Shown here: in pieces, positions 20,236-28,431 of the stretch
Layout: each line of letters begins with the position of its first letter
Numbering within the stretch: the first letter of the stretch is position 1
Origin: Pseudomonadota bacterium
GTDB lineage: Bacteria > Pseudomonadota > Gammaproteobacteria > Burkholderiales > Burkholderiaceae_C
DNA: 37,006 bases
NCBI GenBank assembly: GCA_021841865.1
Contig: JAKCDM010000019.1
Location: 1-37,006 of the forward strand
Direction: 5' to 3'
Program-made: the position numbers and the translations under genes
Notes under the pieces: generated by a model
Told to the model about the DNA's origin: nothing
Seen by the model: the letters and a program-made list of their open reading frames with translations, nothing else
Database searches by the model: none

Positions 20236-20270
20236 GCCCCGGGCAGCGAACGCGTGTCGCTGCCCGGGGC
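20236..20270. other. Perfect 13-bp inverted repeat upstream of the DUF3422 gene
   Basis: GCCCCGGGCAGCG (20236-20248) is exactly repeated in inverted orientation at 20258-20270, around a 9-base loop AACGCGTGT that itself holds the palindrome ACGCGT. It ends 32 bases before the DUF3422 ATG. There is no T tract on either side, so it is not a standard intrinsic terminator. It may be a 5'-UTR stem-loop of the plus-strand gene or a binding site. Confidence 0.6.
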
Positions 20271-20302
20271 ACCCGACCGCCCCCCGCATCCCGTCGTCCG
20301 TC

Positions 20303-21586
20303 ATGCAAGAACACGCACTGCGCCAGCAACTGCACAACGAAATCCACGCCCGCCCGTTCGAGCGCCTGCCCGCGCCGTGCCTGATCACCCACATGGCCTT
20401 CCTGGCCGATCCGGCGCAGCAAGGCGTCTCGCGCGAGCACCTGTGCCGGCTGCTCGACGACCACCACCTGCCGCGGCCGGCCGACGACAGCAGCTTCTAC
20501 TCCGCGCAGGTCGGGCCGGTGCGCCTGCGCTGGGAGCGCCATGGCGAGTTCGTCTCCTACACCTTCATCCGGCCCGGCCTGCCCGACGGCGCGCCTGACT
20601 GGTTTTCCGTGTCCGCGGCCGGCGCGCTGTCGGACGCGTGGCGACAGCAGATCCCCGGCGAGCTGCTATGCGCCATCCACACCGCGCTGCCGGCCGAGAT
20701 CGCCGATACCGAGGACTGGCCTGCGCCGGAATTCGACTCCGTGCTCGACGGCGACGCGCTGGTGGCCTCCGAGGCCGCCGACCGCCAGGCCCGGGTCTAC
20801 AGCGACCTGCGAATCCACGCCGACGGATTCGCCCGTTTCGTCGTGCTCACGCGCGAGATCTCGGCGCGCCGCCGCGGCCGACTGGTGCAGCGACTGCTGG
20901 AGATCGAGACCTACCGCATGCTGGCGCTGCTGGCGCTGCCGGTGGCTCGCTCGATCGGTCCGCAACTGGCCGGCGCCGAGAGCGAACTGGCCCAGATCAT
21001 GGACGCCATCCGCCGCGCCGAGGGCGAGCGCGACCGCCAGACCCTCGAGCAGCTTTCGGGGCTGGCCTCGAATGTCGAAGGCTTGTACGCACGCCACCAC
21101 GCGCGCTTCACGGCCGCCGCCGCGTACTACGACCTGGTGGGCCGGCGCATCCAGGACCTGCACGAGGCGCCGTTCGGCGGGCTGCAGACCCTGGGCCAGT
21201 TCATGGACCGGCGCCTGAGCCCGGCCATGCAGACCTGCGCGCACACTGCGCGCCGACTGCAGGGCCTGTCGGAGCGCATTTCACGATGCTCCAACCTGCT
21301 TCGCACCCGTGTGGAGGTGCAGATGCAGCAGCAGAACCGCGAACTGCTCAGCTCGATGAACCGGCGGCAGTACCTGCAGCTTCGGCTGCAGCAGACCGTC
21401 GAGGGCCTGTCGGTGGCGGCGATCACCTACTACGCGTCGTCGCTGGTCGGGCACCTGTTCGGCGCGGCGCGCCACTGGCTGCATGTCGACCCGGAGCTGG
21501 CGCAGGGGCTTTCCATTCCCGTGCTCGGACTGCTGGTCTGGCTGGGCCTGCGACGCGCCCACAAGCAGCTCGCCGAGCGCTGCTGA
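20303..21586 (+). CDS. DUF3422 family membrane-anchored protein
   Basis: A 427-residue protein recognised as DUF3422, a family of unknown function in alpha- and betaproteobacteria. It starts MQEHALRQQLHNEIHARPFE; the NEIHARP segment is the family hallmark. The N-terminal about 180 residues look globular (SFYSAQVGPVRLRWERHGEF, then YTFIRPG). A helical region rich in R, E and Q runs from about 230 to 355 and is probably coiled coil. Two hydrophobic segments near the C-terminus (about residues 370-390 and 397-417) would anchor it in the inner membrane with a short basic tail. ATG 20303 has no clear Shine-Dalgarno; earlier in-frame sequence lacks homology. It diverges from rpsB and converges on rlmB. 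Confidence 0.85.
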   Translation: MQEHALRQQLHNEIHARPFERLPAPCLITHMAFLADPAQQGVSREHLCRLLDDHHLPRPADDSSFYSAQVGPVRLRWERHGEFVSYTFIRPGLPDGAPDWFSVSAAGALSDAWRQQIPGELLCAIHTALPAEIADTEDWPAPEFDSVLDGDALVASEAADRQARVYSDLRIHADGFARFVVLTREISARRRGRLVQRLLEIETYRMLALLALPVARSIGPQLAGAESELAQIMDAIRRAEGERDRQTLEQLSGLASNVEGLYARHHARFTAAAAYYDLVGRRIQDLHEAPFGGLQTLGQFMDRRLSPAMQTCAHTARRLQGLSERISRCSNLLRTRVEVQMQQQNRELLSSMNRRQYLQLRLQQTVEGLSVAAITYYASSLVGHLFGAARHWLHVDPELAQGLSIPVLGLLVWLGLRRAHKQLAERC

Positions 21587-21607
21587 GTACCCCCAGGGCC
21601 GGGCCGG

Positions 21608-22363
21608 TCAGGCCGGCGACGCGCCGGCATCGGCGCCTCGCTGGCGCACCGCCTCGAACAGGAACACGCCGGCCGCCACCGAGACGTTGAGACTGTCGAC
21701 GCTGCCCTGCATCGGGATGCGCGCCAGCCGGTCGCAGTTTTCGCGCACCAGGCGGCGCAGCCCGCTGCCCTCCGCGCCCAGCACCAGCGCCGTGGGCTCG
21801 CGCAGGTCGCAGGCGTACAGGCTGGCGTCGACCTCGCCGGCGGCGCCCACCACCTGCACGCCGCGTTCGCGCAGGCCGGCCAGCGCGCGCGCCATGTTCG
21901 TGACCATCAGGTAGGGCACCGTGTCGGCGGCGCCGCTGGCCACCTTGGCAACCACCGGAGTAAGCCCGACTGCGCGGTCCTTCGGCGCGAACACCGCGTG
22001 CACTCCGGCCGCATCGGCGCTGCGCAGGATGGCGCCGAGATTGTGCGGGTCGGTGACGCCGTCGAGCCCCAGCAGCAGCGGCGTGCCCTGCGCGGTGTCC
22101 AGCACCGCGTCGAGCGTCGTGGGTTGGGCCAGCGCCTCGACGCGCGCCACCACGCCCTGGTGGCGGCGATCGGCGACCAGCGCATCCAGGCGCGCCGAAT
22201 CGACGGACTGCGCAGCCACCCCGGCCTGCTCGGCGCGCGCCAGCAACTGGCGCATGCGGGCGTCGTGGCGCGATGCGTCGATCAACAACTCGCGCACGCT
22301 TTGAGGGGCCGCGCGCAAACGCGTGGCGACGGCATGAAATCCGTACAGCAGCTTGAGGCTCAT
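21608..22363 (-). CDS. rlmB: 23S rRNA (guanosine-2251-2'-O)-methyltransferase
   Basis: A 251-residue SPOUT methyltransferase. The N-terminus MSLKLLYGFHAVATRLRAAP is the RlmB substrate-binding domain start (G-H-A-V). Motifs are LDGVTDPHNLGAILRSADAA, LVLGAEGSGLRRLVRENCD and IPMQGSVDSLNVSVAAGVFL. It methylates G2251 in the P loop of 23S rRNA. Its ATG overlaps the stop of the upstream ABC ATPase gene (ATGA), an unusual partner; rlmB more often follows rnr. Confidence 0.92.
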   Translation of the reverse strand: MSLKLLYGFHAVATRLRAAPQSVRELLIDASRHDARMRQLLARAEQAGVAAQSVDSARLDALVADRRHQGVVARVEALAQPTTLDAVLDTAQGTPLLLGLDGVTDPHNLGAILRSADAAGVHAVFAPKDRAVGLTPVVAKVASGAADTVPYLMVTNMARALAGLRERGVQVVGAAGEVDASLYACDLREPTALVLGAEGSGLRRLVRENCDRLARIPMQGSVDSLNVSVAAGVFLFEAVRQRGADAGASPA

Positions 22364-23118
22364 GGAAGCACCGATTCGCGCGGGCCGTGGCGCACGACGC
22401 GCCCGGACTGCAATTCCAGCACCGCGTCGCAGCGCGCGGCGAGCTGGGGGTCGTGGGTCACCAGCACCAGCGTGGTGCCTTGCTGGCGCTGCAATGCGAA
22501 CAACAGGTCGATGATGCGCGCCCCGGTGGCGGCATCGAGGTTCCCGGTGGGCTCGTCGGCCAGCAGCAGCCCCGGGCGCGTGACGAAGGCGCGCGCCAGC
22601 GCGACGCGCTGCTGCTCCCCGCCGGACAGCACGCCCGGCTTGCGATGCTCGCGCCCGGCGAGGCCGACCCGCGCGAGCATGTCCCGGGCCGCCTGCAGCG
22701 AGTCGCCGGGCCTGCCCGCGATGTCGAGCGCCAGGCTCACGTTGTGCAGCGCATCCACGTGCTCGATCAGCTGGAAATTCTGGAACACGAAACCGAGACG
22801 CGCAGCGCGAAGCGCGGCGCGCCGGTCCTCGTCGAGGGCGAACAGGTCGACGCCGTCGATCCACACCTTGCCCGAGCTCGGCAGGTCCAGCCCGGCGAGC
22901 AGGCCCAGCAGCGTCGACTTGCCCGAGCCCGACGGGCCGACGATGGCCAGGCTGGCGCCGGGCGCCAGGTCCAGGCTCACGTCGTCGAGCACGACCAGCT
23001 CTCCGGAAGCGTCGCGCACCGCCTTGCGCAGATGCTGGGCGACAATGGCGGCTTGCGAATTCGCGGAGGGCCCGGCTGAGCCTGGCCCGGTGAGGACTGC
23101 TGATTGTTTCGAGGACAT
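22360..23118 (-). CDS. ybbA: ABC transporter ATP-binding protein, YbbA/LolD type
   Basis: A 252-residue ABC ATPase of the MacB/LolD/YbbA class, which works with FtsX-like permeases in lipid or lipoprotein handling. Walker A GPSGSGKST is at 61-69, Q-loop Gln113, signature LSGGEQQ at 164-170, Walker B LLLADEP at 184-190, and the switch His222 in LVTHD. The first 25 residues are not conserved and low in complexity, so the true start may be further in, but no ATG is available there. Divergence from tesA reproduces the E. coli tesA/ybbA pair, yet the ybbP permease that normally follows is absent and rlmB takes its place. Confidence 0.88.
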   Translation of the reverse strand: MSSKQSAVLTGPGSAGPSANSQAAIVAQHLRKAVRDASGELVVLDDVSLDLAPGASLAIVGPSGSGKSTLLGLLAGLDLPSSGKVWIDGVDLFALDEDRRAALRAARLGFVFQNFQLIEHVDALHNVSLALDIAGRPGDSLQAARDMLARVGLAGREHRKPGVLSGGEQQRVALARAFVTRPGLLLADEPTGNLDAATGARIIDLLFALQRQQGTTLVLVTHDPQLAARCDAVLELQSGRVVRHGPRESVLP

Positions 23119-23121
23119 GGC

Positions 23122-23778
23122 ATGCGACGTCGTTGGAGCTTCATTCTAGGAATTGTGTTGCTGGGCATGCTGCCGCTGCGCGCCGCCGACGCCGCCGCGG
23201 CGCCGGCTGCCCCGGTCGTGCTGGTCATCGGCGACAGCCTGTCGGCGGGCTACGGACTGGAGACCGGCGCAGGCTGGGTGGCGCTGCTGCAAAGGCGACT
23301 GCACGACAAGGGCCTGGACTGGCGCGTGGTCAACGCCAGCATCAGCGGCGAGACCACCGCCGGCGGAATGCAGCGCCTGCCGGCGCTGCTGCAGCGCGAC
23401 CACCCCCGCGTGGTGGTCGTCGAACTCGGCGGAAACGATGCGCTGCGCGGTCTTTCGCTCGCCGCCACCGAGTCCAACCTGCGTTCCATGGTCAGCGCCT
23501 GCCAGTATTTCGGCGCCCGCGTGCTGCTGGTCGGCATGCGAATCCCGCCGAACTACGGCCCGGCCTACACACGCGGCTTCGAACAAATCTTCCCCCGCGT
23601 CGCGCGCCTGCAGCACGTGCCGCTGGTGCCGTTCCTGCTGGCCGATGTCGTGGGCCACCCCGACTGGTTCCAGGCCGACGACATCCACCCCACCGCGAAG
23701 GCCCAGCCGGTGATGCTCGATACCGTGTGGCCGCTGCTCGAGCCGCTGCTGCGCGAGCGGCACAGCGGGCACAAATGA
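23122..23778 (+). CDS. tesA: Periplasmic acyl-CoA thioesterase I / lysophospholipase (SGNH hydrolase)
   Basis: A 218-residue SGNH hydrolase. The signal peptide MRRRWSFILGIVLLGMLPLR is cut near AADA (about residue 24). Block I GDSLSAGYGL gives nucleophile Ser39, SGETTAGG gives the oxyanion Gly, GGND gives Asn105, and DDIHPT gives Asp187 and His189. A GAGG seven bases before ATG 23122 fixes the start. Only three bases separate its start codon from that of the divergent ABC ATPase gene. Its stop overlaps the mnmH start (ATGA). Confidence 0.93.
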   Translation: MRRRWSFILGIVLLGMLPLRAADAAAAPAAPVVLVIGDSLSAGYGLETGAGWVALLQRRLHDKGLDWRVVNASISGETTAGGMQRLPALLQRDHPRVVVVELGGNDALRGLSLAATESNLRSMVSACQYFGARVLLVGMRIPPNYGPAYTRGFEQIFPRVARLQHVPLVPFLLADVVGHPDWFQADDIHPTAKAQPVMLDTVWPLLEPLLRERHSGHK

Positions 23779-24848
23779 ACCCGCTCCTGCTCGAAGCCGA
23801 CGAGGCGCTGTCGGGCCTGCAGGGCTTCGACGCCGTGCTCGATGTGCGAAGCCCCGGCGAGTTCGCGCTGGACCACATGCCGGGAGCGCTCAACTGGTGG
23901 GTGCTCGACGACGAGCAGCGCGCGCGAGTGGGCACGCTGTACAAGCAGCAGGGATCGTTCGAGGCCAAGCGCCTGGGCGCCGTGCTGGTGGCGCGCAACA
24001 TCGCGCTGCACATGGAGCATGGCGCCGCCGCGTGGCCGCGCCGCCAGCGCGTGCTGGTGTACTGCTGGCGCGGCGGCAACCGCTCCGGCGCCATGGCCCA
24101 CGTGCTGGCGCAGGTCGGCTTCGCCGTCAGCCTGGTGCGCGGCGGCTACAAGGCGCTGCGCGCGGCGCTGGTGCGCCAGCTGCAGCAGTTCAGCGACCGG
24201 CAGCGCCTGGTCGTCGTCTGCGGGCCGACCGGCTGCGGCAAGAGCCGCCTGCTGCAGGCGCTGCACGCCGGCGGCGCGCAGGTGCTCGACCTCGAGGCGT
24301 TGGCCGCGCATCGCGGCTCGGTGCTCGGCGCCATGCGCGACGAGGCACAGCCGTCGCAAAAGGCCTTCGAGACCCGCATCTGGGAACGCATGCTCGGCTT
24401 CGACCCCGGGCGCCCGGTCTACGTCGAGAGCGAAAGCCGCAAGATCGGGCGCCTGCAGGTGCCGCCGGCGCTGATCGAGCGCATGCGCGCCGCCGAGTGC
24501 CTGCGCGTGGAGGCCGAGCCCGACGTGCGCGTGCAGGTGCTGCTCGGCGACTACGCCGACATGATCGCCGACCCGCCCGAGCTGCAGCGGCGCCTGCAGA
24601 CCCTGCATGTGCTGCGCGGCGCGCAGGCCGTCGCGCGCTGGCAGGGCCTGGTCGCCGACGGGGCCTTCGAACAGCTCACGCGCGAACTGCTGCAACAGCA
24701 CTACGACCCGAGCTACGGAGCGTCGATGCAGCGCAACTACCAGGGTTTCGCGCAGGCGCCCCGGCTGTGCGTGACCGACCCCGCCGGGTTCGGGGAGCTC
24801 GCCGCGCAAGTGCGGGGGCTTTTCGAACCGGCGCAGGCAGCAGCCTGA
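23775..24848 (+). CDS. mnmH: tRNA 2-selenouridine synthase
   Basis: A 357-residue MnmH/SelU (YbbB) protein. The N-terminal rhodanese domain (about 1-135) has the catalytic Cys97 in VYCWRGGNRSG, the same number as in E. coli. A P-loop domain follows with GPTGCGKS at residues 150-157. It replaces sulfur by selenium in 2-thiouridine at the wobble position of certain tRNAs, via a geranylated intermediate, using selenophosphate. Selenophosphate synthetase (SelD) must be elsewhere in the genome. Coupled to tesA by a four-base overlap; the stop lies 14 bases from the convergent hydrogenase-like operon. Confidence 0.95.
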   Translation: MNPLLLEADEALSGLQGFDAVLDVRSPGEFALDHMPGALNWWVLDDEQRARVGTLYKQQGSFEAKRLGAVLVARNIALHMEHGAAAWPRRQRVLVYCWRGGNRSGAMAHVLAQVGFAVSLVRGGYKALRAALVRQLQQFSDRQRLVVVCGPTGCGKSRLLQALHAGGAQVLDLEALAAHRGSVLGAMRDEAQPSQKAFETRIWERMLGFDPGRPVYVESESRKIGRLQVPPALIERMRAAECLRVEAEPDVRVQVLLGDYADMIADPPELQRRLQTLHVLRGAQAVARWQGLVADGAFEQLTRELLQQHYDPSYGASMQRNYQGFAQAPRLCVTDPAGFGELAAQVRGLFEPAQAAA

Positions 24849-24862
24849 AGCAGCTCAGCGCC

Positions 24863-25408
24863 TCAGCGTCGCTGGCGAACCAGCTCCAGCAGACCCTGCA
24901 GGACCCGCAACGGAGGCACCGGGCAGCCGGGAATTCGCAGGTCCACCGGCAGCACTTCGGACACCCCGCCGCACACCGCGTAGCTGCCGGCGAACTCGCC
25001 GCCGTCGGCCGCGCAGTCGCCCAGCGCGACGACCAGGCGCGGCTCGGGCATGGCCTCGTAGCTGCGAAGCAGCGCGTCGCGCATGTGCAGGGTCACCGGC
25101 CCGGTCACCAGCAGCACGTCGGCGTGCCGCGGACTGGCCACGAAGCGCAGGCCCCGCCCCTCGATGTTGTAGTAGGGGTTGGACAGCGCCCCCAGCTCGA
25201 ACTCGCAGCCATTGCACGAACCGGCATCGACCACGCGCACCGCGAGCGAACGGCTCAGCAGGCGCAGCAACTCGGCGTCGATGTGCTCGCGTGCGACGGC
25301 GCCAGGCTCGAGCGCCGGCGACGCGCCAGCCGACCCGGAGGGCGGTTCGACGACCGGCTCGGCGGAAATCGGGCCGACACGAGCGACCCGGCGCAGGATG
25401 TGCCACAT
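24863..25408 (-). CDS. Hydrogenase-4-like small subunit (HyfI/HycG/NuoB family)
   Basis: A 181-residue homologue of the NuoB/hydrogenase small subunit, shorter than E. coli HyfI. Four cysteines for the proximal 4Fe-4S cluster are in place: Cys65 and Cys68 in AGSCNGCEFEL (the CxxC spacing of group 4 hydrogenases, not the adjacent pair of NuoB), Cys132 in GDC and Cys162 in IPGCPVPP. Residues about 14-45 are a Pro/Ser/Ala-rich extension. It should pass electrons between the cluster and whatever the large subunit binds. Last gene of the six-gene operon, four bases after the large subunit. Confidence 0.88.
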   Translation of the reverse strand: MWHILRRVARVGPISAEPVVEPPSGSAGASPALEPGAVAREHIDAELLRLLSRSLAVRVVDAGSCNGCEFELGALSNPYYNIEGRGLRFVASPRHADVLLVTGPVTLHMRDALLRSYEAMPEPRLVVALGDCAADGGEFAGSYAVCGGVSEVLPVDLRIPGCPVPPLRVLQGLLELVRQRR

Positions 25409-25412
25409 GGTT

Positions 25413-26936
25413 TCAGGTGTCGTGCCCGGAGTACGACAGGTTGAAGGATTTGTTGATCAGCGGGAAGTCGGCGATGATGTCTTGCGTGGCCGCGAGTTCC
25501 ACGGCCGGCCAGTTCTGCCACGACGCATCGTGCGCGTGGGCCTGCGCCACGCGCCCGTCGGCGTCCAGGCGCAACGCCACCAGCACGGGGCCGCGCCAGC
25601 CCTCGACCAGTCCCAGCGACCAGCCACGCGCGAAGCCCGCTGCCCGCCCCGGCCAAGGCGCGCGAAGCGCGCCGGTCGGCAACGACAGCAGCAGCTCGCG
25701 GCACAGACGCAGCGATTCGAACAATTCTTCGAAGCGCTGCGCCATGCGCGACGCGACGTCCCCGGCCGTCTGCAGCGGCACGCGCAGCTCATGGCCCGCA
25801 TACAGCGGCATGTGGCGCCGCAGATCGATGTCCTGCCCGCTGGCGCGGGCGGCCAGCCCCAGCATGCCCAGCTCGCGGGCGAGCGCGGGCGCCACGCGGC
25901 CGGTGGCCCGGAGCCTGTCCTGCAGCCCCGCGTGCTGGTCGAAGGCCGCCAGCAGCACGCGCGCATCGTCGGCCAGGCGAAGGCATTGCGCGTCGAGCGC
26001 GCCCAGCGATGCCGGGGCAATGTCGCGGGCGACGCCCCCGGGGCACAGCGCATCCATCGGCCAGCGCGCGCCGAAGGCCTGCTGGTTCACGCGCAGCACC
26101 TGTTCCTTGAGCATCGAGAACTGCGACTGACCGAAGGTCAGCCCGGTGTCGCCCGCGATGGCCCCGATGTCGCCCAGGTGGTTGGCGATGCGCTCGCGCT
26201 CGAGCAGCAGCGCGCGCAACTGTCGCGCCCTGGGCGGCGCCTGCAGCCCGGCGGCGGCTTCCAGCGCCATGCAGCAGGCCCACGCGCCGGCCACCGTGCT
26301 GTCGCCGCTCAGGCGCGCCGCCAGGCGCACCGCGGCCGCGGCATCGCGGCGCTGAAACAGCCGCGCCACGCCCTTGTGGGTCCAGCCCAGGCGCTGCTCC
26401 AGGCGCAGCACCTGCTCGCCGAGCAGCGAGAAGCGGAACTGTCCCGGCTCGATGATGCCGGCGTGCACCGGGCCGACGTTGATCTCGTGCACGCCCTGGC
26501 CTTGCACCTCGACGTACTCGTAGGGCTCGGCATGCTCGCCGCGGCGCCGCTCGCCGGCGTCGGGGCGCAGCGGGTGCCAGTCGGCGCTCCAGGCCTGGTG
26601 CCGAAGCCAGGGGCGCGGGTCCATGCCCTGCGCGAGCGGACCCAGCAGGTCGCGCAACGCGCGCTGCAGGCGCTGCGCGACCGGAAACCACGCGTGCAGG
26701 CCGGGGTAGCGCCCGCCGGCGCCCACGTCGAGCCGGGCCAGCAGCAGGCCTTGCTCGCGCAGCCACAACCCGAATACCACGCTGCCTCCCTGCTCCGCCG
26801 GCTCCCCCCACAGGCTGAGCAGGCGCGCGCCTTCGTCGTGCAGTTGCTGCGCGCTGCGCGCCCACTCCGAGGCATCGAGCCGAAGCTGCGTCAGCGGCAG
26901 CTCGAGTTCGGCCGTCAGCAAGCAGGACTCGCTCAT
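25413..26936 (-). CDS. Hydrogenase-4-like large subunit lacking the Ni-Fe cysteines (HyfG/HycE, NuoCD-like)
   Basis: A 507-residue fusion of a NuoC-like domain (about 1-140, with YPGLHAWFP and a DLLGP segment) and a NuoD/hydrogenase-large domain (EINVGPVHAGIIEPGQFRF onward). Aligned by eye with E. coli HycE, the first nickel-binding CxxC falls on Ser210-Gly-Asp-Ser213, and the C-terminal CxxC (DPCYSC in HycE) falls on LSYSG, that is Ser501 and Gly504. All four Ni ligands are thus missing, and with them the basis for hydrogen turnover. The frame is open and otherwise well conserved, so this is not decay. It matches the Ehr (energy-converting-hydrogenase-related) class. Its ATG overlaps the stop of the HyfF homologue. 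Confidence 0.88.
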   Translation of the reverse strand: MSESCLLTAELELPLTQLRLDASEWARSAQQLHDEGARLLSLWGEPAEQGGSVVFGLWLREQGLLLARLDVGAGGRYPGLHAWFPVAQRLQRALRDLLGPLAQGMDPRPWLRHQAWSADWHPLRPDAGERRRGEHAEPYEYVEVQGQGVHEINVGPVHAGIIEPGQFRFSLLGEQVLRLEQRLGWTHKGVARLFQRRDAAAAVRLAARLSGDSTVAGAWACCMALEAAAGLQAPPRARQLRALLLERERIANHLGDIGAIAGDTGLTFGQSQFSMLKEQVLRVNQQAFGARWPMDALCPGGVARDIAPASLGALDAQCLRLADDARVLLAAFDQHAGLQDRLRATGRVAPALARELGMLGLAARASGQDIDLRRHMPLYAGHELRVPLQTAGDVASRMAQRFEELFESLRLCRELLLSLPTGALRAPWPGRAAGFARGWSLGLVEGWRGPVLVALRLDADGRVAQAHAHDASWQNWPAVELAATQDIIADFPLINKSFNLSYSGHDT

Positions 26937-28429
26937 GACGCGCCTCCCAGCAGCACCGCGGCAGCGGCATGCCAGGCAGCCGCGACGAAGCCGGGAATCC
27001 ACAAGCCGAGCATCAGGACCAGCGCCAGGTGCACCCAGGCCGGCAACAACCAGGGGCGCCGCGCCAGCGTGCGCAGCGGCACCTCGCGCGTGCGCCCGAA
27101 CACCATCGGCTGCACGCGCCACAGCACCGCCGCCAGCGCCACCAGCAGGCCCAGAAGAAGGGGCACCACACTCCAGGCGGCGACCGTCACGGCGCTGCCG
27201 AGGATCAGGAATTCGCTGACGAACACGCCGAAGGGCGGCAGCCCGACGATTCCCAGGGCCCCCAGCAGCAGCACCCAGCCCAGCGCCGGAGAGCGTGCGC
27301 GCAGGCCGCGGATCGCATCCAGCGCCGGCGTGCCGGCCTTTTGCGACGCGTGCCCCACGCTGAAAAAGATCGCGCTCTTGGTCAATGCATGCACGCACAG
27401 GTGCAGCAACGCGCCGAAGGTGGCCAGCGGCGTGCCCAGGCCGAAGCCGAAGGTGGCCAGGCCCATGTGCTCGATCGAGGACCAGGCGAACAGGCGCTTG
27501 GCATCGCGCTGGCGCCACAGCAGCAGCGACGCGAACAGCACCGAGACGACGCCGAAGCCCTGCAGCAGAAGCCCGGGCCACGCCGCGTGCACGCTGCCCT
27601 GCACGAGCACGCGCAGGCGCAGCACCGCGTACAGCGCCACGTTGAGCAGCAGGCCCGACAGCACCGCCGACACCGGCGTGGGCCCTTCGGCGTGCGCGTC
27701 GGGCAGCCAGCTGTGCAGCGGCACCAGGCCCACCTTGGTGCCGTAGCCGACCAGCACGAACACGAAGGCGGCTCCCATCGCCGCCGGCTCCAGCGCGCCG
27801 CGCGCGGCGGCCAGTCGGGTCCACAGCAGCGCCTGCGCCCCCTGACCGCCCAGCACGCGCTCGGCCGCGGCGTACACCAGCACGGTGCCGAACAGCGCGA
27901 GGGCGAGGCCGACTCCGCACAGGATGAAGTACTTCCACGCCGCCTGCAGCCCGGCCTGCGTGCGGTACAGGGACACCAGCAGCACCGTCGACAGCGTGGC
28001 TGCCTCCATGGCCACCCACAGCAGTCCCAGGTTGTTGCTCAGCAAGGCCAGCAGCATCGTGAACACGAACATCTGGAACATCGCGTGGTACAGGCGCAGT
28101 CGCTGCCCGCCCAGGCGGCCGGCCGCCTGTTCGACCCGCATGTACGGCACCGAGAACGCAGCGGTCCCGGCCGCCACGAAGGTGGTCAGCACGACCAGGT
28201 AGGTGTTGAGCGCGTCGGCGTACAGCTGCCCGCCCAGCGCGCTCAGCGGCCCGTCGACGGCGACCGCCACGCCCAGCACGCAGGACAACGCGAAACCGAG
28301 CACGCTGAAGCCCAGGTTCAGCAGGTCGGCGCCGGCGCGCAGGCCCAGCCAGGCCAGCGTGGCACTGCCTGCCAGCGGAAGCGCCAGCATCGCCGCCGGA
28401 AGCCACTGCAACTGCAGCGTCGCGTGCAT
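26933..28429 (-). CDS. Hydrogenase-4-like antiporter subunit (HyfF family, NuoL/M/N-like)
   Basis: A 498-residue inner-membrane protein with about 14 hydrophobic helices, related to Mrp antiporter and complex I pumping subunits. Typical proton-path residues are present: Glu142 in WVAMEAATLSTVLL and Lys232 in GYGTKVGLVPLHSWLPDAHA, plus the broken-helix segment FAWSSIEHMGLATFGFG. It starts two bases after the HyfE-like gene. Together with the HyfB-like subunit it should move protons or sodium ions. Confidence 0.9.
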   Translation of the reverse strand: MHATLQLQWLPAAMLALPLAGSATLAWLGLRAGADLLNLGFSVLGFALSCVLGVAVAVDGPLSALGGQLYADALNTYLVVLTTFVAAGTAAFSVPYMRVEQAAGRLGGQRLRLYHAMFQMFVFTMLLALLSNNLGLLWVAMEAATLSTVLLVSLYRTQAGLQAAWKYFILCGVGLALALFGTVLVYAAAERVLGGQGAQALLWTRLAAARGALEPAAMGAAFVFVLVGYGTKVGLVPLHSWLPDAHAEGPTPVSAVLSGLLLNVALYAVLRLRVLVQGSVHAAWPGLLLQGFGVVSVLFASLLLWRQRDAKRLFAWSSIEHMGLATFGFGLGTPLATFGALLHLCVHALTKSAIFFSVGHASQKAGTPALDAIRGLRARSPALGWVLLLGALGIVGLPPFGVFVSEFLILGSAVTVAAWSVVPLLLGLLVALAAVLWRVQPMVFGRTREVPLRTLARRPWLLPAWVHLALVLMLGLWIPGFVAAAWHAAAAVLLGGAS

Positions 28430-28431
28430 GC

